This document shows, piece after piece, positions 1-8,487 of a stretch of 64,000 bases of DNA (its first letter is position 1; every line of letters begins with the position of its first letter). The DNA lies in contig NZ_ML138678.1 of NCBI RefSeq assembly GCF_004028635.1, positions 1,372,810 through 1,436,809 on the forward strand, given 5' to 3'. The notes under the pieces were generated by a model. It ran no database searches and was not told where the DNA came from. It was given only the letters and a program-made list of their open reading frames with translations. The DNA comes from Streptomyces cyaneus (GTDB lineage Bacteria; Actinomycetota; Actinomycetes; Streptomycetales; Streptomycetaceae). Made by a program: the position numbers and the translations under genes.

Positions 1-58
1 TCGGGGGGGGGGGGGGGGGGGGGGGGCCGGGGCCCCCCCCCCCCCCGGGGGGGGGGGG
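1..58. repeat. Poly-G/poly-C run at window start
   Basis: About 58 bases made almost only of long G and C runs, ending just before the stop codon of the GH6 gene. It encodes nothing recognisable. A similar G/C run lies at 3041-3146. The composition resembles the low-information poly-G of two-colour short-read chemistry assembled into a contig end, so I treat it as a probable sequencing artefact rather than genomic DNA. Confidence 0.7.
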
Positions 59-66
59 ACCCGGCG

Positions 67-1098
67 CTACTTACTGGCCTTCGCCAAGCTCAGGGCATAG
101 TTCGTCCACCACTCGCCCGCCTTCGGGCCGCCCTTGCACTCGCCGTCCGACTCGCCCGGGCGCTTGACCCACACATACGCGTCGACGAGCGGGTCCGCCG
201 TCTTGGTCGTCGGGGTCTCGCCCAGCGCGCGGCCCGGCGGGTTGCACCAGCGCTCGTCGGGGTTGCCCTGGTTGTAGGGGCCGTTGCCGTTGCGGCTGGT
301 GTCGATCACGAACGGCTTGTCGCCCACCTTGGTGGAGAGCTGCTTGCCGTACGCGGTCGAGTCCTTGGTCGTGTAGAAGTTGGAGACGTTGACCGCGAAG
401 CCGTCGGCCTGGTCGATGCCGGCCCACTTCAGGGGCTCGAAGATCTGGTCGGGATGACCCCAGCCGGCGTTGCCCGCGTCCAGGTAGACCTTGGTGTTCT
501 TCAGCGACTTCAGCTTGGTGATGGCGCCCTTGAGGAGGTCGTAGCGCTCCTCGTGGAACTCGTCCGGGGTGCAGCCGTCGACCAGGTGCAGCACCGCGTC
601 CGGCTCCAGGATCACCGTCGTCGCCCGGTCCTCGATGCCCTTGGCCACGCCGTCGATCCAGTCCCGGTAGGCGTTGCCGTCGGCGGCGCCGCCCTGGGAG
701 TACTGGCCGCAGTCGCGGTGCGGGATGTTGTAGAGGACCAGCAGGGCGGTACGGCCGGCCTTGTCGGCGGCCTCGGTGTAGCCGCGTGCCTCCTGCTCCG
801 GGTTCTCCGGGCCGATCCACTCGCCCGTCGGCTGCTGCGCTATCTTGCGGATCTGCTCGGCGTCCTCCTTCTTGCCGGCCTTCTCCAAGGCCGCCACCTG
901 CTCTGCCGCATTGCCGTCCGGGTTCACCCAGAACGGATCTGTTTCCTTGGGCTGTTGACTGATCGCGGCGCCGGCGTTGTCGTCCGGCTCCTCGCCGTCC
1001 CCGGAGGACGAACAGCCCGCGATCAGCAGTGCCGCCCCCAGCACCACCGCGGACGTCCGCGCGCGAGCGCCCCTCCAGGCCCCCCTCTTCAGGTACAT
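67..1098 (-). CDS. Glycoside hydrolase family 6 lipoprotein (cellulase-like)
   Basis: 343 aa. The N-terminus has a basic stretch, a hydrophobic segment and a lipobox LIAGC (Cys29), so the protein is probably a membrane-anchored lipoprotein outside the cell. The rest is a GH6 catalytic domain: YNIPHRDC (Asp129) and ILEPDA (Asp167) match the two conserved Asp-containing strands of family 6 endoglucanases and cellobiohydrolases, which cleave beta-1,4-glucan with inversion. No carbohydrate-binding module is visible. The ATG at 1098 is chosen over an upstream in-frame start because a purine-rich GGGGGAG sits before it and the signal sequence starts there. The real substrate could be cellulose or an endogenous beta-glucan of the Streptomyces cell surface. 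Confidence 0.88.
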   Translation of the reverse strand: MYLKRGAWRGARARTSAVVLGAALLIAGCSSSGDGEEPDDNAGAAISQQPKETDPFWVNPDGNAAEQVAALEKAGKKEDAEQIRKIAQQPTGEWIGPENPEQEARGYTEAADKAGRTALLVLYNIPHRDCGQYSQGGAADGNAYRDWIDGVAKGIEDRATTVILEPDAVLHLVDGCTPDEFHEERYDLLKGAITKLKSLKNTKVYLDAGNAGWGHPDQIFEPLKWAGIDQADGFAVNVSNFYTTKDSTAYGKQLSTKVGDKPFVIDTSRNGNGPYNQGNPDERWCNPPGRALGETPTTKTADPLVDAYVWVKRPGESDGECKGGPKAGEWWTNYALSLAKASK

Positions 1099-1284
1099 CC
1101 AGCTCCCCCTCGGGTGCACTGTTCCAAGGCTCAATCCTGACATACGTGTCGTGGGGCATACGAGGTCGCCGAGCCTTGTCGGGGAGCTGTTACAGCCACT
1201 ATGACGGCTCTGATGAGCGGGGTACGGGGAGCGCCCGCAGGGGGCGGCATCCACAGGGGAACAGGGGAAGGGGAGTGGGCGGTC

Positions 1285-2034
1285 ATGCACCGGTCCACCC
1301 GGGAGATCCGGCTGGCACAGGCGTTGGTGGAGTCGGCGGACACCCTCACGGACGGCTTCGAGGCCGTGCACTACTTACAGGGCGTCGCCGACCACTGTGT
1401 GCGGTTACTGGCGGCGCGGGCCGCCGGGTTCATGCTGATCGACGAGGGCCAGGCGGTGTCGCTGGCGGCGAGCGGCACGCATCGGGACATCGCGACGGAA
1501 CTGCTCCAGGCCCAGCGCGACGACGGGCCCTGCCTGGACAGCTACGGCTCCGGCCGGCCGGTGCCGCCGGTCTCCATCAGGGCGGCCCGGGAAGCCGCCC
1601 GCTGGCCGGAGTTCACCGAGCGGGCGCTCGTCCACGACATCGCCGCCACCTATGCGGTCCCCCTGCGTCGCGGGCAGCGGCTGCTCGGCGCCCTCAACGT
1701 ATTCGCGCCCGGCCTGCCCGCCGAGGACGACGACGGTACGGCGCTGCGGCTGGCCCAGCTCATCGCCGACTGCGCGGCGCTCGGACTGCAGAACAACACC
1801 GCGTACGTCCAATGCCGCACCCTCGCCGATCAGTTGCAGCAGGCGCTGTCCAGCAGGGTGCGCATCGAGCAGGCCAAGGGCATGCTCGCCGAGCGCTGGA
1901 GCATCTCGGCCGACCATGCCTTCGTGGCGATGCGGCAGTACGCGCGCCGCCATCAGCTGCCCCTGGACCAGGTCGCGCGGGCGGTCGTCGACCGGGTCGC
2001 GGACGACGCCGCGCTGCGCCGGGAGGCGGAGTAG
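1285..2034 (+). CDS. GAF and ANTAR domain protein
   Basis: 249 aa. Residues about 10-165 form a GAF-type sensor domain. The last 70 residues are an ANTAR domain, an RNA-binding antitermination module, recognisable from the RIEQAKGMLAE helix. Streptomyces carry many such proteins. They are thought to control transcript elongation by binding paired hairpins in leader RNAs. The ATG at 1285 has GGGGAG upstream; an in-frame ATG at 1201 would add 28 unlikely residues. It is transcribed away from the GH6 gene. Ligand and RNA target cannot be read from the sequence. Confidence 0.87.
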   Translation: MHRSTREIRLAQALVESADTLTDGFEAVHYLQGVADHCVRLLAARAAGFMLIDEGQAVSLAASGTHRDIATELLQAQRDDGPCLDSYGSGRPVPPVSIRAAREAARWPEFTERALVHDIAATYAVPLRRGQRLLGALNVFAPGLPAEDDDGTALRLAQLIADCAALGLQNNTAYVQCRTLADQLQQALSSRVRIEQAKGMLAERWSISADHAFVAMRQYARRHQLPLDQVARAVVDRVADDAALRREAE

Positions 2035-2311
2035 GCGGAGCGGACGGAGCAGGCGGACGACGAGGGACGCCCGTAGCGCCGCACGCGGCCCCCCGTCGAC
2101 CTTCCCCTAGGCCGCGGCCCTCATCGGCTCTAAAGTCTTCAACGGACGACCCCAGCCCCCGGTCGGACCACCCCACTGTGGTCATGTGAAGGCCTCCCGC
2201 GCCGGTCGCCGGGTTACTCCCGCAGCCCGTGCGCGCGCGGTCGAGGACCGGCCCGGTCGGCGGCTTCGGGGGGAGCGGGCCGTCGACCGGGCCAGGTACG
2301 CCTCGGGCCCC

Positions 2312-2977
2312 TCACAGCCCCGTGCCCGTGAGGTACGCCGAGACGATCACGTTCGCCGTGTAGCTGCGGGTGGCCCGGTCGAAGGTGCCGCCGCAGGTGA
2401 TCAGGCGCAGTTCGGCGCGCCCGGAGCGGTGGGCACCGTAGGCCTGCCGGGCGTCGAAGCGGTCGCGGGCGACGACCTGGACGTCGTCCACGGTGAACTC
2501 GGCGAGCTTGCCGTCGTCGCGGAGCACCCGCACCGTCGCGCCCGGCTTCAGCGCGCTGATCCGGTGGAAGACGGCGGGCCGGTTCTCGGTGTCGACATGC
2601 CCCACCATCAGCGCGGCCCCGGCGGCCCCCGGCTTCACCCCGGCCGCGTACCACCCGACGACACCGGCCTGGTCGTAGGGCGGCGGATCGATCGCACCCC
2701 GCGGATCGAGTCCCCGGGCGACCACCGGGGCCTGCACATCGAGGCCAGGGATGTCGAGGCGCTGCGGCAGTGCGTCCCCCAACGGCCGTACCGCGGGCGG
2801 CAGTTCCACCTCCGGCGGCCGTCCGACCGCCGCGACGTCGCCCGACACCGGCGCGGATATGCCCTGCTGGACGTCGCTGAGCTCCCGCCCCCACAGCCAC
2901 AGCCCGAGCAGCAGCACGACCCAGGCCACGCCCATGAGGAGGCGGCCGCCGTAGGTGGGGCGTTCGTGCTCGGCCAT
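2312..2977 (-). CDS. Class F sortase
   Basis: 221 aa. One N-terminal membrane segment (about 12-30) is followed by a sortase beta-barrel. The catalytic triad is visible as His127 (VGHVDT), Cys195 (LITCGG) and Arg204 (RSYTANV). Class F sortases are actinobacterial transpeptidases of poorly defined substrate. The start lies 2 bp after the stop of the upstream signal-peptide protein, once that gene is corrected for its insert, so the two form an operon and the partner may be its substrate or cofactor. About 280 bp between this gene and the GAF/ANTAR gene show no further gene. Confidence 0.92.
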   Translation of the reverse strand: MAEHERPTYGGRLLMGVAWVVLLLGLWLWGRELSDVQQGISAPVSGDVAAVGRPPEVELPPAVRPLGDALPQRLDIPGLDVQAPVVARGLDPRGAIDPPPYDQAGVVGWYAAGVKPGAAGAALMVGHVDTENRPAVFHRISALKPGATVRVLRDDGKLAEFTVDDVQVVARDRFDARQAYGAHRSGRAELRLITCGGTFDRATRSYTANVIVSAYLTGTGL

Positions 2978-2979
2978 GG

Positions 2980-3662
2980 TCAGCGGGGGTCGCGTCTGCG
3001 GCGGGCGCTGCGCCGCGCCACGGCGGTGGCGGCGACGCCCCCGCCGCCCCCCCCCCCCCCCCGGGGGGGGCGCCCGCTGTTGGGGGGGGGTGGGGGCGGG
3101 GGCGGGGGGGGGGGGGGGCGGGGGGGGGGGGGGGGCGGCGCCCCCCCACGGCGGTGGCGGCGACGCCCGCGAGGACCAGCCCGGTCACGGTGTGCGCCGT
3201 GCCGGGACCGGCCTCGCGGGCGTCCACTACGGCGGCGTGTGCGGTGCCGCCACCGCCGGCGGGGACGGGGGCCACGGGAGAGGCGGGGGCCGAGGGCTGC
3301 GCCCCGTGCCGTACGGACGGCTGCGCCCCCTGCCCTACGACGGTGACGGCGCCCGTGCGGGGCGCCTCCCCGCAGGCGACCTTCACGTCGTACGTGCCCG
3401 CCGTGAGCGTGGAACGGATGCGGCTCTCGCCGACGAGGGTGCCGTCCGCTCCTGCCGTGAGGCGTGCGCCGGCGACGAACGCCGCGGAGACGGCCGTGGC
3501 GGTCTTCTGCGGGCAGCCGCTCATCCGCAGGGCGATGTCACCGCCGGGGCGGGGCGACGACGGACTGATCGAGACACCCCCGTCCGCCGCGTATGCCGCC
3601 GGGATGGCGGCGACCGCCCCCAGGGCGGCGATGGCACAGAGAGTGACCCGCAGTGATCCCAT
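2980..3662 (-). pseudogene. Secreted membrane-anchored protein, frame broken by G/C insert
   Basis: The ATG at 3662 opens a protein with a clear signal peptide (hydrophobic core ending near AYAADGG), an immunoglobulin-like domain rich in Thr/Ala, a Pro/Ala linker and a C-terminal hydrophobic segment (TGLVLAGVAATAV). The frame is then destroyed by a 128-bp poly-C/poly-G insert flanked by 23-bp direct repeats. Removing exactly 128 bp restores a 184-aa protein ending in a basic tail (RRSARRRRDPR) and a TGA at 2980-2982, 2 bp before the sortase start. No LPXTG/LAXTG motif is present. I think the native gene is intact and the break is an assembly artefact. Confidence 0.75.
3018..3168. repeat. G/C homopolymer insert flanked by 23-bp direct repeats
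   Basis: Identical 23-bp copies lie at 3018-3040 and 3146-3168. Between them are about 105 bases made almost only of C and G runs. The repeat spacing is 128 bp, and excising one spacing restores the reading frame of the interrupted gene. This is the signature expected when reads from both sides of a hard GC-rich site are joined through poly-G filler. Confidence 0.85.
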
Positions 3663-3700
3663 CGTGAACCTCCAGTTACCTGGAGACTCCCCCCGCGGCA

Positions 3701-3727
3701 CGGGCCCCGCATCCTCAACGGGGCCCG
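3701..3727. terminator. Hairpin between HAD gene and sortase operon
   Basis: A perfect 9-bp GC stem (3701-3709 with 3719-3727) and a 9-nt loop lie downstream of the HAD hydrolase gene and just upstream of the sortase operon. There is no T-run, as is common for Streptomyces terminators. Confidence 0.5.
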
Positions 3728-3791
3728 CACTGCTCCGTACGGGTCGTGTTCCGGGGCGGCCGCCACGCGGCGGAGCCGCTATCGGCCGCAG

Positions 3792-4571
3792 TCAGACGCG
3801 GTCGACGAGGTCCGCGATCGAGTCCACGATCTTGGACGGCCGGTACGGGAAGTTCTCGACCTGCTCGGGCCGGGTCAGCCCGGTGAGCACCAGGAACGTC
3901 TGCATCCCGGCCTCCATGCCGGCCAGCACGTCGGTGTCCATACGGTCGCCGATCATGGCGCTGGTCTCGGAGTGGGCGCCGATGGCGTTCAGCCCGGTCC
4001 GCATCATCAGCGGGTTCGGCTTGCCCGCGAAGTACGGCCGCTTGCCGGTCGCCTTGGTGATCAGCGCGGCCACCGCACCGGTCGCCGGGAGCGGGCCCTC
4101 GGCGGAGGGGCCGGTCTCGTCGGGGTTGGTGCAGATGAAACGGGCGCCGTCGTTGATGAGCCGCACGGCCTTGGTCATGGCCTCGAAGGAGTAGGTACGG
4201 GTCTCGCCGAGGACGACGTAGTCCGGCTCGTGGTCGGTGAGGATGTAGCCGATGTCGTGCAGCGCGGTCGTCAGGCCCGCCTCGCCGATGACGTACGCCG
4301 AGCCGCCGGGCCGCTGGTCGTCCAGGAACTGGGCGGTGGCGAGGGCCGAGGTCCAGATGGACTCGACCGGCACCTCCAGGCCCATGCGCCGCAGCCGGGC
4401 GTGCAGGTCACGCGGGGTGTAGATCGAGTTGTTGGTGAGGACGAGGAAGGGCTTGCCGGACTCGCGCAGCTTCTTGATGAAGGCGTCGGCGCCGGGGATC
4501 GGTACGCCCTCGTGGATGAGCACACCGTCCATGTCGGTGAGCCATGACTCGATGGGCTTTCGGTCTGCCAT
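3792..4571 (-). CDS. HAD-IIA family hydrolase
   Basis: 259 aa. It has the haloacid dehalogenase fold: motif I DMDGVL with both Asp near the N-terminus, motif II in LVLTNN, a C2 cap in the middle, motif III Lys in the GKPNP segment, and motif IV GDRMDTD near residue 210. The family (NagD / pyridoxal phosphatase type) removes phosphate from small sugar or nucleotide monophosphates; the substrate is not readable here. The ATG at 4571 is preceded by AGGAG. It sits alone, followed by a hairpin. Confidence 0.9.
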   Translation of the reverse strand: MADRKPIESWLTDMDGVLIHEGVPIPGADAFIKKLRESGKPFLVLTNNSIYTPRDLHARLRRMGLEVPVESIWTSALATAQFLDDQRPGGSAYVIGEAGLTTALHDIGYILTDHEPDYVVLGETRTYSFEAMTKAVRLINDGARFICTNPDETGPSAEGPLPATGAVAALITKATGKRPYFAGKPNPLMMRTGLNAIGAHSETSAMIGDRMDTDVLAGMEAGMQTFLVLTGLTRPEQVENFPYRPSKIVDSIADLVDRV

Positions 4572-4646
4572 GTTGCTGTGCTCCTGGCCTGCGTACGGGA
4601 TGAGCGGGGGCGCCGGAACCACGGCGTACCGACGCCCCCAGGGTAG

Positions 4647-4955
4647 TCAGGAGTGGCTGATCCTGACCCCGTCGATCACCGTGAACTGGCGAAGCAACAT
4701 GGGAAGGGCGGGCGGCGTCCCGATGAACGGCGCCTCTCGCGCGGGGTGCCCGGCACGGTCTCGAAGCCGGCGTCGGGACACGGCACCCGAGCCACGGCGA
4801 CCCGAGCGCCCTCCAGGCCGACCCACGCGTCGTCGGCGACCAGGACGCGCTCCTTGTCCCACACGGGTCTGACGCGTTCGAGGCCGGTCTCGGCAGCGAG
4901 AGCGTGCCGGGCCTGGCCGATCGGCAGGGCGCGGTGGCTGATGGCGGCCCCTGCC
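4647..4955 (-). pseudogene. Frameshifted gene remnant
   Basis: Reading leftwards from about 4955, one frame gives natural-looking protein (TPRELSERAG, then LERVRPVWDKERVLVADD) as far as about 4745. There it switches frame, and a second frame gives FIGTPPALPMLLRQ and a TGA at 4647-4649. Neither part is recognised. The pattern suggests one frameshifted or decayed ORF, or a sequencing indel. No convincing start or ribosome-binding site was found. It occupies most of the 485-bp gap between the HAD and LAXTG genes. Confidence 0.35.
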
Positions 4956-5056
4956 CTCTCCGACAGCTCCCGTGGCGTCGGAGGGGCTGTTCGAGCTGGG
5001 GCCCGGCGACGGCCGTGCTCCGCCCCTGCCGCCGTAGCTTCCTCTGAAGGGCCGGC

Positions 5057-5917
5057 TCAGCGGCGTCTCCGGGCGACCAGCAGCGCGGCGCCGGCCAGCA
5101 GCATGGCCGCGGTGGCGGTGAGGGTGGCGATGAGGGTGGCGCCGTGGGGTGTGGTGAGGCCGGTGCGGGCGAGTTCGTCGGCGAGGGTGAGCTGGTTGCG
5201 GGCGGTGTCGGTGCCGGGGGTTGCCGAGGGGTTCGGGGAGGTGGAGGCGGCGGGGTGGGCGGAGCCGTCCTTGCCTGCCGGGTCGGTGGGGTCGGCGGCA
5301 TCGGTCGGGTCGGCTTCGATGGTGAAGCGGTAGTCGTTGGACTGGCCGACCCAGTCGCCGTCGCGGTCGTGGCGTTGCACGACAGCCGCGTTGGCGGTGA
5401 CCTCGTTCGGGGCGGCGTCCGACGTGATGGCGAGCCGGACCTTCACGGTGACGGTCTTGCCGGGGCCGACGGTGAAGCCGGGGAAGCCGCCGAAGGCACC
5501 GACGAGTTCGTCCTCGTCGGTGGTCTCGAAGCGGACTGGGTGGGGGCGGGCACCGTCCGGATCGCCGGTCGGGCCGCCGTCCTGGCTGTCGTCCTGGCTC
5601 CCCTTCGGGATGCCGTAGAACTCCAGGCGGGGCTGGGACGGTTTCAGGGCACGCTTGCCGTCGACGAGGACGACGACGGGGTGGATGCCGGTGCAGGTCC
5701 GGACGGTCGTGTTGGTGAGGTCCAGGTACCAGACGCCGTAACCGCCGCCGGCCTCGTAGGAGGCGGGGCCGCCGTGGAGGCGGGTGGTGAGGGGGAAGGC
5801 CCCGTCGTCGGTGGCGCAACTGGGGAGAGCGGCGGGAGGTTCGGCGCGCACCGGGGGCGCCGCGGCGAGAAGGGCGGCTGCTGCGAGGCAGAGGGAAGCG
5901 GGTGTACGCAGTCGCAT
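5057..5917 (-). CDS. LAXTG-anchored surface protein
   Basis: 286 aa. A signal peptide (hydrophobic run ending near PVRAEPP) is followed by a beta-rich domain with two Cys, then a Thr/Pro/Asp-rich linker. It ends with LARTG, a hydrophobic segment and an RRRR tail, the three-part sorting signal used by actinobacterial class E sortases. It should be covalently linked to peptidoglycan by an enzyme such as the one encoded at 11389-12171. The domain itself is not recognised. The ATG at 5917 has a weak ribosome-binding site. A 14-bp tandem repeat lies about 100 bp upstream. Confidence 0.8.
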   Translation of the reverse strand: MRLRTPASLCLAAAALLAAAPPVRAEPPAALPSCATDDGAFPLTTRLHGGPASYEAGGGYGVWYLDLTNTTVRTCTGIHPVVVLVDGKRALKPSQPRLEFYGIPKGSQDDSQDGGPTGDPDGARPHPVRFETTDEDELVGAFGGFPGFTVGPGKTVTVKVRLAITSDAAPNEVTANAAVVQRHDRDGDWVGQSNDYRFTIEADPTDAADPTDPAGKDGSAHPAASTSPNPSATPGTDTARNQLTLADELARTGLTTPHGATLIATLTATAAMLLAGAALLVARRRR

Positions 5918-6020
5918 AATCACATGACCATGCCGGGTGGGAACGAGGTCCGGCGGGTGCCATTCCGTACGGCCGCGCAAGTCCCCTCGATCAGCGCACG
6001 CCGGCCCAACGCACGCCGAT

Positions 6021-6118
6021 CCGCACCCGCCAATCAGCACCCGCCAGTCAGCACCCGCCAGTCAGCACCCGCCAGTCAGCACCCGCCAGTCAGCGCATGC
6101 CCATCAGCACACGCGCAC
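6021..6118. repeat. 14-bp tandem repeat, about 7 copies
   Basis: Unit cagcacccgccagt. Four units are perfect (6035-6090), one slightly altered precedes them (6021-6034), and two degenerate units follow (6091-6118). It lies between the LAXTG gene start and the ROK gene stop, so it may sit in the 5' region of the LAXTG transcript. The copy number is probably unstable. Confidence 0.9.
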
Positions 6119-6123
6119 CCGCC

Positions 6124-7365
6124 TCAGCCCCCGGCCCGCCCGAACAACGGCGCCAGCAGCAGCTGAGCCGCCCCCTCGGCGACCCCCCGCCCCCCGCTGG
6201 AGGCGACCCGCACCGGCACCGCGTCCCCACCCGCGCGCCGGGCACGTTCGTCGAGGACGGCGGCGACCCCGCGTACAAAGGTGTCGGGCGCGGCGGCGAC
6301 CGTGCGGCCGCCCAGCAGGACGAGGTCGACATCGAGCAGGGCGACCAGATTGCCGGCCGCGGTGCCGAGCACGCGGGCCGCCTCCGCCGTCTCGCCCCGC
6401 GCCACGGCGGCCAGGCACAGCGCCTCGACGCAGCCACGGTTACCGCACTCGCAGGGCGGCCCGTCCAGCTGGACGACCTGGTGCCCGAACTCCCCGGCTC
6501 CCGTACGGGTGCCCCGGTGCACCGCTCCCCCGATGACGAGCCCGCCGCCGAGCCCCGCGCCGAAGTGCAGATAGGCGAAGGACGCGGAGGCCCCGGCCTC
6601 TCCGCCGACCGCGAGCCCGAGGGCGGCGGCGTTGGTGTCCTTGTCGACGACGACCGGGAGGGAGAGGCGCCGCGCGAGCACGTCCCGCAGCGGGAAGCCG
6701 TTCCACTCCGGGAACCCGGTGACCCGGTGCAGCACACCGCGCCGATGGTCGAGCGGCCCGGGCAGGGCAACCCCGACACCGAGCACGGCACCCGGCCGAC
6801 GGCCACCCCCGGCCACCCCGGCCGCCGCCTCCCCCACGTCGCGCGCCTCCGCCGCCTCCCCCATCTCCCCAATCTCCCCCATCTCGCGCACCTCGCGCAC
6901 CGCCCGCTCGACGACCGTCTCCGCACCGGCCCCCAGGTCCAGCGGGGTCCTGCGCTGCGCGACCACCGCTCCCGTCAGGTCGCAGAGCACGGCCGTCAGC
7001 TCGTCCCGGTCCAGATGCACGCCCACCGCATGCCCGGCCTCCGGCACCAGCCGCAGCACCGTACGCGGCTTGCCCCCGGTCGACGCCCGGTGCCCCGCCT
7101 CCGCCGCGAGCCCGTCCTCCCGCAGCCGGGCGGTGATCTTGCTGACCGCCTGCGGGGTGAGGCCGGTGCGCTCGGCGAGTTCGAGTCGGCTGATGCCCTC
7201 GGGGCCGGCCGTGCGCAGCAGGTCGAGCACGAGCGCGGTGTTGTGACTGCGCAGGGCGCCCAGCTGCATCGAGTTGCGGCTCCGCCGCGCGGCGCCGCCG
7301 ACGGTGCTGCCGTCCGTGCCGCCGACCGTGCCACCCATCCCCTTCGTCCTGTTCACGCCGCCCAT
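6124..7365 (-). CDS. ROK family transcriptional regulator
   Basis: 413 aa from the ATG at 7365 (404 from the ATG at 7338; either is possible). An N-terminal winged helix (about 30-85; GISRLELAERTGLTPQAVS) precedes a ROK sugar-kinase-like domain with a VVVDKDTNAAALG phosphate segment and the zinc motif CECGNRGC with its upstream GEFGH. Such proteins usually repress sugar-catabolic genes and respond to a sugar or sugar phosphate. It is divergent from a Gfo/Idh oxidoreductase, and a 27-bp palindrome lies between the two starts. Autoregulation and control of the neighbour are inferred. A low-complexity EMGE/AEAR stretch sits near residue 160. Confidence 0.9.
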   Translation of the reverse strand: MGGVNRTKGMGGTVGGTDGSTVGGAARRSRNSMQLGALRSHNTALVLDLLRTAGPEGISRLELAERTGLTPQAVSKITARLREDGLAAEAGHRASTGGKPRTVLRLVPEAGHAVGVHLDRDELTAVLCDLTGAVVAQRRTPLDLGAGAETVVERAVREVREMGEIGEMGEAAEARDVGEAAAGVAGGGRRPGAVLGVGVALPGPLDHRRGVLHRVTGFPEWNGFPLRDVLARRLSLPVVVDKDTNAAALGLAVGGEAGASASFAYLHFGAGLGGGLVIGGAVHRGTRTGAGEFGHQVVQLDGPPCECGNRGCVEALCLAAVARGETAEAARVLGTAAGNLVALLDVDLVLLGGRTVAAAPDTFVRGVAAVLDERARRAGGDAVPVRVASSGGRGVAEGAAQLLLAPLFGRAGG

Positions 7366-7380
7366 TGTCCCTGGCGCTTG

Positions 7381-7407
7381 CACTTTGGCAACAGCGTTGC
7401 GAAAGTG
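7381..7407. promoter_or_regulatory. Palindromic operator between ROK and Gfo/Idh genes
   Basis: Arms CACTTTgGCAAC and GTTGCGAAAGTG match at 11 of 12 positions around an AGC centre. The site lies 6 bp before the Gfo/Idh start and 15 bp before the ROK start, so a bound repressor would block both promoters. It is the natural target for the adjacent ROK regulator. Confidence 0.7.
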
Positions 7408-7413
7408 GGCTTC

Positions 7414-8487
7414 ATGAGTGCTACTCCCCTCCGCGTCGGCCTGGTCGGCTACGGCCTCGCCGGCTCCGTCTTCCACGCCCCGCTGATCGCCACCACCGAG
7501 GGGCTCGCCCTGGACACGGTGGTCACGTCGAACCCCGAGCGGCAGAAGCAGGCCCGCACCGAGCACCCGGACGTACGGGTCGCCGCCACCCCCGACGAGC
7601 TGCTCGCCCGCGCCGCCGATCTCGACCTGGTCGTCATCGCGTCCCCGAACAAGACGCACGTCCCGCTCGCGACCGCCGCCCTGAAGGCGGGCCTCCCGGT
7701 CGTCGTGGACAAGCCGATCGCCGGCACGGCGGCCGAGGCACGCGAGCTGGCGGCGCTGGCCGAGGAGCGCGGCCTGCTCCTCTCGGTCTTCCAGAACCGC
7801 CGCTGGGACAACGACTTCCTGACCCTGCGCCGACTCCTGGCCGACGGCGAGCTGGGCGACGTATGGCGCTTCGAGTCCCGCTTCGAGCGCTGGCGGCCGC
7901 AACCCAAGGGCGGCTGGCGGGAGTCCGGCGACCCGGCAGAGATCGGAGGTCTGCTGTACGACCTCGGCAGCCATGTCGTCGACCAGGCACTGGTCCTCTT
8001 CGGCCCCGTCACGCAGGTGTACGCCGAGTCGGTCGTCCGCCGCCCCGGCGCCGAGGCGGACGACGACACGTTCATCGCCCTCACGCACGCCGGCGGCGTC
8101 CGCTCCCACCTGTATGCCTCCGCGACGACCGCCCAACTCGGCCCCCGCTTCCGGGTGCTGGGCTCGAAGGCGGGCTATGTGAAGTACGGCCTGGACCCGC
8201 AGGAGGCGGCACTGCGGGAGGGGCAGCGCCCGGGCACGGCTGCCGAGTGGGGTACGGAACCCGATTCGATGTGGGGCCGAGTGGGCTCCGGGGACTCCCC
8301 CCTGACGGGCGGCGGCCGCGTCGAACCCACCCTTCCCGGCGACTACCCCGCCTACTATGCGGCCGTGGCAAAGGCTCTGCTGGACGGCGGCCCCAACCCG
8401 GTGACGGCGCTGGAGGCGGCATCCGCCCTCGACGTACTGGAGGCGGCGCGTCGTTCGGCACACGACGGAGTGGTGGTGACGCTGTGA
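7414..8487 (+). CDS. Gfo/Idh/MocA family oxidoreductase
   Basis: 357 aa. The N-terminal Rossmann fold has the nucleotide loop GLVGYGLAG. The family Lys motif is DKPIA (EKP-like), and the C-terminal half is the mixed alpha/beta substrate domain. The family oxidises or reduces sugars and inositols with NAD(P); the substrate is unknown. The ATG directly follows the palindromic operator with no clear Shine-Dalgarno sequence, suggesting a leaderless or very short-leader transcript. The stop overlaps the next gene by 4 bp, so they are co-transcribed and presumably under ROK control. Confidence 0.9.
   Translation: MSATPLRVGLVGYGLAGSVFHAPLIATTEGLALDTVVTSNPERQKQARTEHPDVRVAATPDELLARAADLDLVVIASPNKTHVPLATAALKAGLPVVVDKPIAGTAAEARELAALAEERGLLLSVFQNRRWDNDFLTLRRLLADGELGDVWRFESRFERWRPQPKGGWRESGDPAEIGGLLYDLGSHVVDQALVLFGPVTQVYAESVVRRPGAEADDDTFIALTHAGGVRSHLYASATTAQLGPRFRVLGSKAGYVKYGLDPQEAALREGQRPGTAAEWGTEPDSMWGRVGSGDSPLTGGGRVEPTLPGDYPAYYAAVAKALLDGGPNPVTALEAASALDVLEAARRSAHDGVVVTL

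Noticed and set aside
3001..3168. Genuine G-quadruplex regulatory element inside the sortase operon
   Set aside because: The flanking 23-bp duplication and restoration of the reading frame on removal point to an assembly artefact.
6021..6118. CRISPR array
   Set aside because: The 14-bp units are directly adjacent with no spacers and no cas genes nearby; this is a simple tandem repeat.
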